From Bacilli bacterium (GTDB lineage: Bacteria; Bacillota_I; Bacilli_A; RF39; UBA660), in NCBI GenBank assembly GCA_016296435.1, contig JAEDJI010000007.1, positions 1 through 23,999 of the forward strand: a stretch of DNA of 23,999 nucleotides. Direction: 5' to 3'. The translations under genes were made by a program, and so were the position numbers. How positions within the stretch are numbered: position 1 is the stretch's first letter; each line of letters starts with the position of its first letter. This document shows positions 15,163 to 22,714 of the stretch, piece by piece. Under the pieces are notes generated by a model. It was not told where the DNA came from, searched no databases, and worked only from the letters and a program-made list of their open reading frames with translations.

Positions 15163-17237
15163 TCATCAAAGAAATCATCAAAGAATTGATCATCAGTAAC
15201 AGTTTTATTATAAATATCAGTAACATCTGAATTAACTTGTGGAGTTGGGGAAATACCAGTCTTTTGTACAGGTACACTGTTATCGACATTAGCTTGTTGT
15301 TCTTTTTTCTTTTGTTCTTCTTGTTCTCTTTTTTCTTCTGCTTCAAGCTCTGCAATTTTTTGATCGATTTTCTTAACAATATCATCTATATTAAAATTAT
15401 TGTTTTGTTTAGCCTCACTTGTACCACCTAAATTTCCAAAAGGATTAGGAGTCATTCCCCCAAAAGGATTGGCACCACTCATGAAAGGATTACTTCCCAT
15501 AGAATCCATAAAACTATCTTTTTTCTTTTCCTTAACAAATTCTTTAATATTAAACTTTTGTACTTCTTTTCTTTCTCTTTGTACAAATGGATCTGCTTCA
15601 ATCTTTGGAATATTCCAGTCAATTTCAAAATTAGGTTTTAACTTAGTTCTAAATGGATTTTGTCTAACTCTAATAATAATAGCTTCAAATAATTTCATCT
15701 TTTGCAAATCAGAAACAGTTACTAAAGGCCTATTTTCTTCGTGTTCCTTATCACCTTTTCCTACTTTAACTTTAACCTCACCACAAAGTTCACTTATTTC
15801 TTTTAATGCTGCAAGTTCTGTAGTAAGCAAATAAAGTAAATTATTACAGTTACTACGTATGGTTTGTGCAACCTCTTTTGAATAAGTAGCCTCAAGTCCT
15901 GCAAAGTTTTGAATAATCATAGTAAGTCTAATTTTTCTAGAACGAGCTGCTGCAACCATAGTAGTAATGTCTTTTAAAGGAGGCATATTTTGAAACTCAT
16001 CAAGAATAAAATTAGTTCTAACAGGAAGTTCTCCATTTGGTGAATTTTGAGCAACATCTATTAAAGATTCATAACATTGTTTTATAAAGATTGTAGCTAG
16101 AGCATGATATGTTTTCTTTTCATCTTGAATGATCATAAATACTGCAGTCTTTTGTTTTCCAATTGTCGACATATCAAAATCACTAGTAGCAAGCATTTCA
16201 GATAAATTTTCACGGGATGCAAAAATCCTTATTTTTTGCTTAAATGTAGAAAGAATACCACCCTTTGTTTCTTCTGGGGCAAAAACAGTAGCAGAAGCAG
16301 CAGTATATGCTGAAGAATCAGGTTCCATATCATTAAAATATTCCTTCATATAATTACTGTTTCTACCAAATTTTTCTTCTCCCAAAGTAGTCATTAATGA
16401 AATACTATTAATATTTACTTCCTCAGGTTTTGCATCTTTAAATAACCCTAAAGCAAGACCAGTAAAAAAGTCAGCAGAATTTTTTTCCCAAAATGGATCT
16501 TTATTGCCACCCTCTTCATATAAAATATTTGCAGCCACATCATCCAAAAGTTCCATTGCTTTATCAGTATTACCATTGGTGTAATATGAATATGGGAGTG
16601 CAAGTGGATTCCATGTATTACCACGTTGAGGTTCACGGAAATTTAATACTACTATTTTATAACCTCTTTGTTTCAATAAACCTGCACTTTCTTTATATAT
16701 TTCACCTTTAGGATCGGTTATAATCATTGATTCTCCTCGTTTAGCAAGAATCTTTACTAAAGGATGAATTATACATTGAGTTTTACCAGTACCAGTAGAA
16801 CCAATAACTAAGTTATGTGATTCTCCATCATCAACCCACATGGTCTTCCCATCATTAATAATAGGAAAACCAGCAGCATTATAAACAGGATCTTGTACGT
16901 GCAACTCTTTTAAAGACTCCTTAATTTCCTTTTCCTTAGCCCATCTAGAATAACCACCTTTGTTTTCTTTTTCACCTACAAAAAGACCAAGACCCTTTTC
17001 TTGTTCAAAGAAATAAGATTTAACAGAAAAAATCAAAAATATTAATGCAAATATATAAAACATCAACAATACTCCAAAATATTCTGTAAATGCTATAAAT
17101 ATATTAAAAGTAAAACCATCACCACGACCAATACTTGCAATATTAGAAACGGCAAGAGCAACCAAAAAAAGTAATAAAACTGCAAACAAACCAAAAATTA
17201 TCCAATCTTGTGCAGTAGCTTTCAACTTTAATTTCAT
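15159..17237 (-). CDS. Orphan VirD4/TraG-type coupling ATPase with NPF-repeat tail
   Basis: The 692-residue protein belongs to the VirD4/TraG family, hexameric membrane ATPases that feed DNA or protein to type IV secretion channels. Two N-terminal membrane segments (about 12-32 and 44-70) precede Walker A GSTGTGKT (146-153), the DPKGEI segment (175-180), the NPL/FW region typical of TraG, Walker B ILDEFQN (411-417) and the IIQN motif (441-444). The tail after residue 560 is unusual: three NPF motifs (583-585, 590-592, 598-600), a Glu/Lys/Gln-rich coiled coil (about 618-650), and an acidic Phe-rich end (DDQFFDDFFDE). The start, ATG 17237, follows GAGGTGA. No relaxase, VirB4, VirB6 or other conjugation gene is present in the window; neighbours are housekeeping. 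Its DNA composition matches them. It may serve a resident process rather than a mobile element. Confidence 0.9.
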   Translation of the reverse strand: MKLKLKATAQDWIIFGLFAVLLLFLVALAVSNIASIGRGDGFTFNIFIAFTEYFGVLLMFYIFALIFLIFSVKSYFFEQEKGLGLFVGEKENKGGYSRWAKEKEIKESLKELHVQDPVYNAAGFPIINDGKTMWVDDGESHNLVIGSTGTGKTQCIIHPLVKILAKRGESMIITDPKGEIYKESAGLLKQRGYKIVVLNFREPQRGNTWNPLALPYSYYTNGNTDKAMELLDDVAANILYEEGGNKDPFWEKNSADFFTGLALGLFKDAKPEEVNINSISLMTTLGEEKFGRNSNYMKEYFNDMEPDSSAYTAASATVFAPEETKGGILSTFKQKIRIFASRENLSEMLATSDFDMSTIGKQKTAVFMIIQDEKKTYHALATIFIKQCYESLIDVAQNSPNGELPVRTNFILDEFQNMPPLKDITTMVAAARSRKIRLTMIIQNFAGLEATYSKEVAQTIRSNCNNLLYLLTTELAALKEISELCGEVKVKVGKGDKEHEENRPLVTVSDLQKMKLFEAIIIRVRQNPFRTKLKPNFEIDWNIPKIEADPFVQRERKEVQKFNIKEFVKEKKKDSFMDSMGSNPFMSGANPFGGMTPNPFGNLGGTSEAKQNNNFNIDDIVKKIDQKIAELEAEEKREQEEQKKKEQQANVDNSVPVQKTGISPTPQVNSDVTDIYNKTVTDDQFFDDFFDE

Positions 17238-17267
17238 AATTCACCTCATTAACTATAATCTTTTATA

Positions 17268-17296
17268 ATTATATCACTTATAATTTAATAAGTAAA
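17268..17296 (-). promoter_or_regulatory. Promoter for the VirD4-like gene
   Basis: On the minus strand TTTACT (17296-17291), 17 bp, then TGA-TATAAT (17273-17268) form an extended -10 promoter about 30 nt before the start codon, downstream of the pyrophosphatase terminator. Confidence 0.65.
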
Positions 17297-17305
17297 TCAA
17301 TTAAG

Positions 17306-17333
17306 AAAAAAACAAAGTATAAATCTACTTTGT
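17306..17333 (-). terminator. Intrinsic terminator of the pyrophosphatase gene
   Basis: On the minus strand ACAAAGTA (17333-17326) pairs with TACTTTGT (17319-17312) across a 6-nt loop, followed by a T-run. It begins 7 nt after the pyrophosphatase stop. Confidence 0.8.
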
Positions 17334-17340
17334 AAATAAA

Positions 17341-18972
17341 TTATTGTAATCTGTTGAATCCAGATATAATCGCAGGTACTATTTGTTTTTTTCTAGATAT
17401 TTGTCCATCCAAATACATACCTTCATAACTATCTATCAAATATCCTTGATCTAGTACATCTTTTGCTTTTTTTGTATATATGAAATATGAACCATTTTTT
17501 ATAATATCAGTAATTGCAACAACTACAAATGTACTACCAATATCTTGTCTCATATCTTCAATTAAATTGATATATTCATCCATATCTTTAAGCATTTCAT
17601 CAACATCCATCGTAAACACTTGAGCAACTGTATATTTGTTATCATCATAAGAGAAAGTCTTAACATCAGTATTTAATACTTCTTCTTTACTCATTCCTTT
17701 TATAGATGTTCCTGCTTTAAACATCTCAAGTCCATATTCTTTATAATCAATACCAATTATTTTAGAAAGTTCATCTACTACTTTTCTATCCATATCTGTA
17801 GTAGTAGGACTACTAAGTATTAAAGTATCAGAAAGAATACCAGATAACATAAGACCAGCCATATCACGAGGAATATCAATATTATTTTCTTTATATAAAG
17901 AGTAAATAATAGTATTAGAACTACCAACTGCCATATTTCTAAAATTAATTGGACTACTAGTAGTAATATTACCAAGCTTATGATGATCAACTATTTCAAC
18001 AATATCTGCTTCATTTAATCCAAGAACACTTTGTTCTTCTTCATTATGATCCACTAAAATAACTTTTTTTCTATTAACATTATCAACATCAGTAAGACGA
18101 AGTAGTCCTAAACATTTATTATTTTTATCAATAACAGGATAATTATTATGTTTTAACTTTTTACTAGCAATTATAAAATCATCATAATATTCATTTTCAT
18201 TAAAACATATTGCTCTACTATGTTCAAATACAGTAGAAATATAATTAGCAAGTGATATTAATTTTGCAGTATGAAAAGTATCATATGAAGTACTAATAAT
18301 ATTAACTTTATTATCTTTAGCAAGATTAAATATATCAGTATCCAACTCTTGATCTCCAACAAGTATTATAGTCTTAACGCCTTGTTGTATAGCATGTTTA
18401 ATTATAATAGGTCTATTTGAAGTAATAAGTATGTTTTTTGAAGAAAGCTTTACTTCTTCGACAAAAATAACTGATTTATAACCTCCAACTAAAACATCAC
18501 CTTCGATCAAGTCAAAGTATCTAAGAAGTTCTCTTCCGCGTAAAACATCCACTAAGTTATCATATGATGTTTTTAAACTAGTTAATTCACCACTAATAAA
18601 TTCTTTAATTAACATCTTAAGAGTAATAAGAGCTAAAAAATTACCATCATTATCCACAATAGGAATACCAGTTATTTTATTTTCACTCAAAAAATCATAA
18701 GTTTTCTTTATAGAATCAGTATCCCTCATAAAATAATTTTTATGATAATCAATATCCTTTATTTGTAACTTAACATCATCTAAATGCTTAGGTTTAGGTA
18801 CGTTAAAATAATTAAGAACAAACTCTGTTTCTTTTGAAATATTATCAAGTACTCTAGGTTCAGTATCATAACCTAATTTATTCTTTAAATATGATAAACT
18901 AATTGCTCCACAAACTGAATCAGTATCAGGATTATGATGACCGAATATATAAATCTTTTCACTATTTTTCAT
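17341..18972 (-). CDS. ppaC: Family II Mn-dependent inorganic pyrophosphatase with CBS-DRTGG insert
   Basis: This cytoplasmic enzyme hydrolyses pyrophosphate released by biosynthesis. The 543-residue length fits the regulated CBS-PPase subclass. The DHH catalytic domain begins with GHHNPDTDS (11-19). After about residue 70 come CBS1 (MRDTDSIKKTYDF...ITGIPIVDNDG), a DRTGG-like region and CBS2 (NYPVIDKNNKCLGLLRL). Catalysis resumes with LVDHNE and VDHHKLGN, and the C-terminal DHHA2 domain ends with SRKKQ (526-530), which binds substrate. In known CBS-PPases AMP and ADP inhibit while ATP and diadenosine polyphosphates activate, so adenylate control is expected. The start is ATG 18972 with GGAAG upstream. 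It is a single-gene unit with a candidate promoter and a strong terminator. Confidence 0.95.
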   Translation of the reverse strand: MKNSEKIYIFGHHNPDTDSVCGAISLSYLKNKLGYDTEPRVLDNISKETEFVLNYFNVPKPKHLDDVKLQIKDIDYHKNYFMRDTDSIKKTYDFLSENKITGIPIVDNDGNFLALITLKMLIKEFISGELTSLKTSYDNLVDVLRGRELLRYFDLIEGDVLVGGYKSVIFVEEVKLSSKNILITSNRPIIIKHAIQQGVKTIILVGDQELDTDIFNLAKDNKVNIISTSYDTFHTAKLISLANYISTVFEHSRAICFNENEYYDDFIIASKKLKHNNYPVIDKNNKCLGLLRLTDVDNVNRKKVILVDHNEEEQSVLGLNEADIVEIVDHHKLGNITTSSPINFRNMAVGSSNTIIYSLYKENNIDIPRDMAGLMLSGILSDTLILSSPTTTDMDRKVVDELSKIIGIDYKEYGLEMFKAGTSIKGMSKEEVLNTDVKTFSYDDNKYTVAQVFTMDVDEMLKDMDEYINLIEDMRQDIGSTFVVVAITDIIKNGSYFIYTKKAKDVLDQGYLIDSYEGMYLDGQISRKKQIVPAIISGFNRLQ

Positions 18973-18995
18973 ATAAACACTTCCATTTCTTTATA

Positions 18996-19024
18996 ATTGT
19001 ACCACTAAATAGAATAATTATAAA
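18996..19024 (-). promoter_or_regulatory. Candidate promoter for the pyrophosphatase
   Basis: On the minus strand TTTATA (19024-19019), 17 bp, then TGG-TACAAT (19001-18996) make an extended -10 promoter in the 55-nt gap after the RNA methyltransferase gene. The core TGGTACAATTATA is identical to that before the VTT gene. Confidence 0.45.
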
Positions 19025-19027
19025 TAT

Positions 19028-19747
19028 TTATTTACTAAACTCATATAAAATTATACTAGTGGCCACTCCAACATTAAGACTTTCTAAATTAGAATTAGTC
19101 TTTATATTAATCTTTTTATCACTAAGAGTTACCAAATCATTACTTACTCCATTACCCTCATTTCCTATGATAAGAGCAAATTTATCACTAGATACATTTC
19201 GAATGTCTTCTCCATCACATACATCTGTGGTATATATAGGAATAATACCTTTTAAAGACTTAATAACAGGAACTAAATCATCTCTTAAAACGTTAACCTT
19301 TAAAATAGAACCTTCACATGCTCTTAAACACTTATCGTTATATAAATCACAACAAGTATTAGATAAAACAACACTAGATACATTAAATCCAAGAGCACTG
19401 CGTATTATTGTTCCCATATTACCAGGATCACAAACACCATCCAAAAGAAGTATTCTATCACCTAAATTTCCATCAAAAACAGGCTTGTTAACTATTCCAA
19501 CATAAAGGCAAGTATTAACACTCTTTATCTTATTCATTACCTTATCAGTAACAAAATACTTACAACAAGAAACATCTAAATCATTACCATCAAGTATGTA
19601 AACTTCTAAAAGAAGTCCTAGCTTATCTGCTTCCTTGATAAAATTAACACTATCAACAACAAACTTACCATATAAATCACGATACTTTTTATTACGAAGT
19701 TTAACTAAATCCTTAATCTTTTTATTATCTAAACTAGTTATTAACAT
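19028..19747 (-). CDS. SpoU/TrmH-family RNA 2'-O-methyltransferase
   Basis: This is a SAM-dependent SPOUT-fold methyltransferase acting on rRNA or tRNA ribose. The 239-residue protein has an N-terminal substrate-binding domain (about 1-95; NKKIKDLVKLRNKKYR...FVVDSVNFIKEA) typical of the RlmB/TsnR-like 23S rRNA group. The three SpoU motifs are all present: LLDGVCDPGNMGTIIRSA, IGNEGNGVS and ESLNVGVATSIILYE, which together form the knot. The exact target base cannot be assigned. It is unusually rich in cysteine. ATG 19747 follows AGGTGAT, 8 nt after the metallopeptidase stop, so the two are probably co-transcribed. In other Firmicutes similar methylases sit near pheS; here no pheST is seen. Confidence 0.9.
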   Translation of the reverse strand: MLITSLDNKKIKDLVKLRNKKYRDLYGKFVVDSVNFIKEADKLGLLLEVYILDGNDLDVSCCKYFVTDKVMNKIKSVNTCLYVGIVNKPVFDGNLGDRILLLDGVCDPGNMGTIIRSALGFNVSSVVLSNTCCDLYNDKCLRACEGSILKVNVLRDDLVPVIKSLKGIIPIYTTDVCDGEDIRNVSSDKFALIIGNEGNGVSNDLVTLSDKKINIKTNSNLESLNVGVATSIILYEFSK

Positions 19748-19755
19748 AATATCAC

Positions 19756-20397
19756 CTATAAAAAATTTTTCATATCTTTTCTTATTTTCTTATAATTGGG
19801 AACATAACAACTCACTAGCTCCCAAAAAGATGAAGAATGATTGGGATGAATAAGATGAGAAAGCTCATGATATATAACATAATCTAAATATTCAACATCA
19901 AACTTTATAAGTTCTAAATTAAGAGTAATAACATTGTCAGTAACATTACACACTCCCCATTTACTAGTCATTCGTCTTATTCTAAGATCAGGTTTAACTA
20001 CCTTTTTATTAAATATTGAAAAACATATATCATATCTTTGTTCAAATACTTCCTTTGCCATCTTTTTATAAAATTTTAAAACATCATAATCTCTTCTCAT
20101 AAATACTTTAGAATCTCCTAAAACAATAGAAGAAGTATTACTATAACAAATATCATAACATTTTCCCAAATACATAAATTTATTAAAATTTTTAGACTTT
20201 TTATTTTCAATATTAAGCAAATTCTTTTCAATAAAACTCGAGTTACTCTTAATAAATTCCATTATTTTTTTATTACTTGCACCAACAGGAACACTAATAT
20301 ATATACATAAATCGCTCTTAATTCTCATATACATATTCTTAATATTTTTATATGAAATGACTATATCATACTCTTTATCATTAAAACTATATTTCAT
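19756..20397 (-). CDS. YgjP-like (DUF45) zinc metallopeptidase domain protein
   Basis: The 213-residue protein shows the YgjP/DUF45 layout: an N-terminal beta-rich half (MRIKSDLCIYISVPVGAS), the RRMTSKWGVCN motif (141-151), then HELSHLIHPNHSSSFW with zinc ligands H177, H181 and H187 and catalytic E178. The family is cytoplasmic and SprT-like in fold; its substrate is unknown. The start MKYSFN fits the family, but no Shine-Dalgarno precedes ATG 20397: the upstream 20 nt are T-rich and form the tail of the alaS terminator. It may be made at a low level by read-through or use a leader I cannot define. The RNA methyltransferase gene follows after 8 nt. Confidence 0.85.
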   Translation of the reverse strand: MKYSFNDKEYDIVISYKNIKNMYMRIKSDLCIYISVPVGASNKKIMEFIKSNSSFIEKNLLNIENKKSKNFNKFMYLGKCYDICYSNTSSIVLGDSKVFMRRDYDVLKFYKKMAKEVFEQRYDICFSIFNKKVVKPDLRIRRMTSKWGVCNVTDNVITLNLELIKFDVEYLDYVIYHELSHLIHPNHSSSFWELVSCYVPNYKKIRKDMKNFL

Positions 20398-20401
20398 ATT
20401 T

Positions 20402-20428
20402 AAAAAGAAAAAGTAATTATTATTACTT
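20402..20428 (-). terminator. Intrinsic terminator of alaS
   Basis: On the minus strand AAGTAAT (20428-20422) pairs with ATTACTT (20417-20411) over a 4-nt loop, followed by TTTCTTTTT. The stem overlaps the alaS stop codon, and the U-tract ends 4 nt before the next gene's ATG. Confidence 0.6.
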
Positions 20429-22175
20429 ATTCTAAAACAGCCTTAATTCTTCTTACGCCAGAAGAACTAGCTTCTTCCTTTACAATCTTAAAATTTCCAA
20501 GTACTTTAGTCGAAGAAACATGAGGTCCCATACATATTTCACTAGATACATCACCAATCTTATAAACAGTAACAACATCAGGATACCTATCTATAAACAT
20601 ATGCTCTGCGCCACTTTTAATAGCCTCTTCTTTTGTCATTTCACAAACACTAACTTTTAAATCATCATTAATCCAAGAATTAACTATATCACAAACTTTA
20701 TTTTTTTCTTCATCACTAAGCTTATGATCACAACTAAAATCAAACCTTAATCTTTCACTATTTATATTACTACCCTTTTGGTGACAATCAGAACCAATCA
20801 CCAACTTTAAAGCTGCATTTAATAAATGAGTTGCAGTATGATATTTAGTTTCCATATCACCACTCGAAGCAAGACCACCCTTAAACTTTTCTGAAGAGCC
20901 AATCTTAGATATTTCTTGATGATGGCGAAATTTTTCTTTAAAACCTAATACATCAACTTCAATACCCTTTTCATTAGCAAGTTCAATAGTAAGTTCAATA
21001 GGAAAACCATAAGTATCATATAATTTAAAAGCTAAGTCTTTATTTATTATATTATCACTAAGATTATTGACTACTTTATCAAATTCTTTAAGACCCTTTT
21101 CTAAAGTACGATTAAATTTAATCTTTTCTTTAGTAAGAACATCATAACAAACCTCTTTATTTCTCTTTATTTCATCATAATAATCTTCATATTTAGAAAC
21201 AATTAACTTAGCAATTCTAATATCAAAATCACTGTTAATATCAATACCAAGCTTTTTAGCATGTCTTATACTTCTACGAATAAGCCTTCTTAATATATAT
21301 CCACGATCAGTATTACTAGGAACAATACCAGCATCATCACAAGATATAAAGACACTAGTTCTAATATGATCAGCAACAATTCTCATACTCTTTTCATTAC
21401 CCTTATATGGAAGATGACTTATATCACAAATTAAATCAATAACATCCTTCCATATCGAAGACATATAATTATCATTAACACCCTCAACAATAGCAGTAAC
21501 CCTTTCAACACCCATACCAGTATCAACATTCTTCTTTGATAATGTTGTGTACGTTCCATCACCATGTTTAACATATTCCATAAATACATTATTCCATATT
21601 TCAACCCATCTAGGATCGTCTAAATCATAAGATTTAGGTATTTCATCATCACTCCTAAAATAAAATATTTCAGTATCAGGTCCACATGGTCCAGTCTCTC
21701 CCGCTATCCAAAAATTATCATCACAAGTTTCCCTTATTCTATCTTTACTAATACCAAGAGATAACCATTTATTATAAGAAACATCATCTCTAGGAATAAA
21801 ATCATTCCCGGAAAATATAGTAACCCCTAATCTTTCAATAGGAATATTTAAAACCTTAGTTAAAAAATTAAAACTATACAAAATACTCTCTTCTTTGAAA
21901 TAATCTCCTAAAGACCAATTACCAAGCATCTCAAAAAATGTATGATGAGTAGTATCGCCAATCTCATCTAAATCCGTAAGCCTAATACACTTTTGATAAT
22001 CACAAAGTCTAGTACCACTCGGATGCTCTTTGCCAAGTAAATAAGGAACAAGAGGTTGCATCCCGGCAGTATTAAACAAAACAGAATTATCATCTACAGG
22101 AACAACTGGCGCACTGGGTATAACTGTATGGCCAAGTTTTTCAAAATACTTAATGTATAAATCCTTAAGATTCAT
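20427..22175 (-). CDS. alaS: Alanyl-tRNA synthetase, short form lacking C-Ala
   Basis: This class II synthetase charges tRNA-Ala and edits mischarged Ser/Gly. The 582-residue protein contains the aminoacylation core (FNTAGMQPLVPYLLG; TTHHTFFEMLGNWSLGDYF; VDTGMGVERV; DRGYILRRLIRRSIRHAKKLG). It also has the editing domain with zinc-site residues H446/H450 (HTATH) and C548/H552 (CMGPH). It ends at GVRRIKAVLE, exactly where the editing domain closes, so the coiled coil and C-Ala domain (some 280 residues in standard bacterial AlaRS) are absent. Frame and stop are clean and a terminator follows, so this is a native short form, not a truncation. The usual CGGTH of the editing site is CMGPH. ATG 22175 has GAGGTGAT and overlaps the upstream dNMP-kinase-like gene by 11 nt. 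Confidence 0.95.
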   Translation of the reverse strand: MNLKDLYIKYFEKLGHTVIPSAPVVPVDDNSVLFNTAGMQPLVPYLLGKEHPSGTRLCDYQKCIRLTDLDEIGDTTHHTFFEMLGNWSLGDYFKEESILYSFNFLTKVLNIPIERLGVTIFSGNDFIPRDDVSYNKWLSLGISKDRIRETCDDNFWIAGETGPCGPDTEIFYFRSDDEIPKSYDLDDPRWVEIWNNVFMEYVKHGDGTYTTLSKKNVDTGMGVERVTAIVEGVNDNYMSSIWKDVIDLICDISHLPYKGNEKSMRIVADHIRTSVFISCDDAGIVPSNTDRGYILRRLIRRSIRHAKKLGIDINSDFDIRIAKLIVSKYEDYYDEIKRNKEVCYDVLTKEKIKFNRTLEKGLKEFDKVVNNLSDNIINKDLAFKLYDTYGFPIELTIELANEKGIEVDVLGFKEKFRHHQEISKIGSSEKFKGGLASSGDMETKYHTATHLLNAALKLVIGSDCHQKGSNINSERLRFDFSCDHKLSDEEKNKVCDIVNSWINDDLKVSVCEMTKEEAIKSGAEHMFIDRYPDVVTVYKIGDVSSEICMGPHVSSTKVLGNFKIVKEEASSSGVRRIKAVLE

Positions 22176-22710
22176 TTCCCATCACCTCATCTATAATTCT
22201 AGTAGCTACTAAAGACAAAGAAGAAATATCCTTATCATTGACAACCTCATAAGAATAATCACTATAATTATCCATTGCAACCTCAGTATAATGTTTCCTT
22301 TGTTCAGAAGTTAACTCATTCTCAAAATTAGGTCTTATCATCTTAATTGTAGTAACACAATCATAAATATTTTTTACTTCCTCTATTTCAAGTGGTTCTC
22401 TAACATCAGAAATAATAAACACATCAAAGAAATTAGATAAAACTTTTATATCTTCAATCAATCTATTAACATGAAACTTCGGATCAATTTTCTTTCTAAT
22501 AACTTCAGTACCTAACATTTGCAACAATTCTCTAGGTTTAGTTTCTTCTCTACCATCCCATCCAAAATACTTTTGAGCATAAAACTTAATATAAGTACCA
22601 ACACCCAATCTACAAACTTTATAATTTCTAGAAACTAAAACACTCTCTAAAGCATCCCCAAAAGTATCTTTACCACTTCTAGCCTTTCCACTAATCATAA
22701 AAATATTCAT
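22165..22710 (-). CDS. Deoxynucleoside-monophosphate-kinase-like P-loop protein
   Basis: The 181-residue protein has a P-loop ISGKARSGKDTFGDAL (from residue 6). It also has YFGWDGREETKPRELLQMLGTEVIRKKIDP, a segment typical of phage and bacterial dNMP kinases (DNMK-like), and a DVREPLEIEEV segment like that of adenylate-kinase-fold enzymes. The likely reaction is phosphorylation of a dNMP with ATP; the exact base is unknown. I start at ATG 22710 (MNIFMISGK) because GAGG lies 9 nt upstream, within the end of the permease gene. An ATG ten codons earlier has no ribosome site and would overlap that gene. It overlaps alaS by 11 nt. Together with Tdk and dCMP deaminase it would complete nucleotide salvage steps in this region. 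Confidence 0.8.
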   Translation of the reverse strand: MNIFMISGKARSGKDTFGDALESVLVSRNYKVCRLGVGTYIKFYAQKYFGWDGREETKPRELLQMLGTEVIRKKIDPKFHVNRLIEDIKVLSNFFDVFIISDVREPLEIEEVKNIYDCVTTIKMIRPNFENELTSEQRKHYTEVAMDNYSDYSYEVVNDKDISSLSLVATRIIDEVMGNES

Positions 22711-22714
22711 AGTA

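Noticed and set aside
15400-15834. 144-codon open frame on the plus strand inside the VirD4-like gene
   Set aside because: It is antisense to the well-conserved C-terminal half of the ATPase, has no ribosome site, and its composition (Ser/Leu/Phe-rich) is that of a reverse-complement shadow.
15159-17237. Interpretation as part of an integrated conjugative element
   Set aside because: No integrase, relaxase, repeats or attachment-like boundaries are visible, and flanking genes are core; kept as an orphan ATPase instead.
18903-19505. 200-codon open frame on the plus strand spanning the pyrophosphatase start and the RNA methyltransferase
   Set aside because: It overlaps two motif-complete minus-strand genes and their promoter, has no Shine-Dalgarno, and its Leu/Ser/Ile/Thr-rich product shows no domain.
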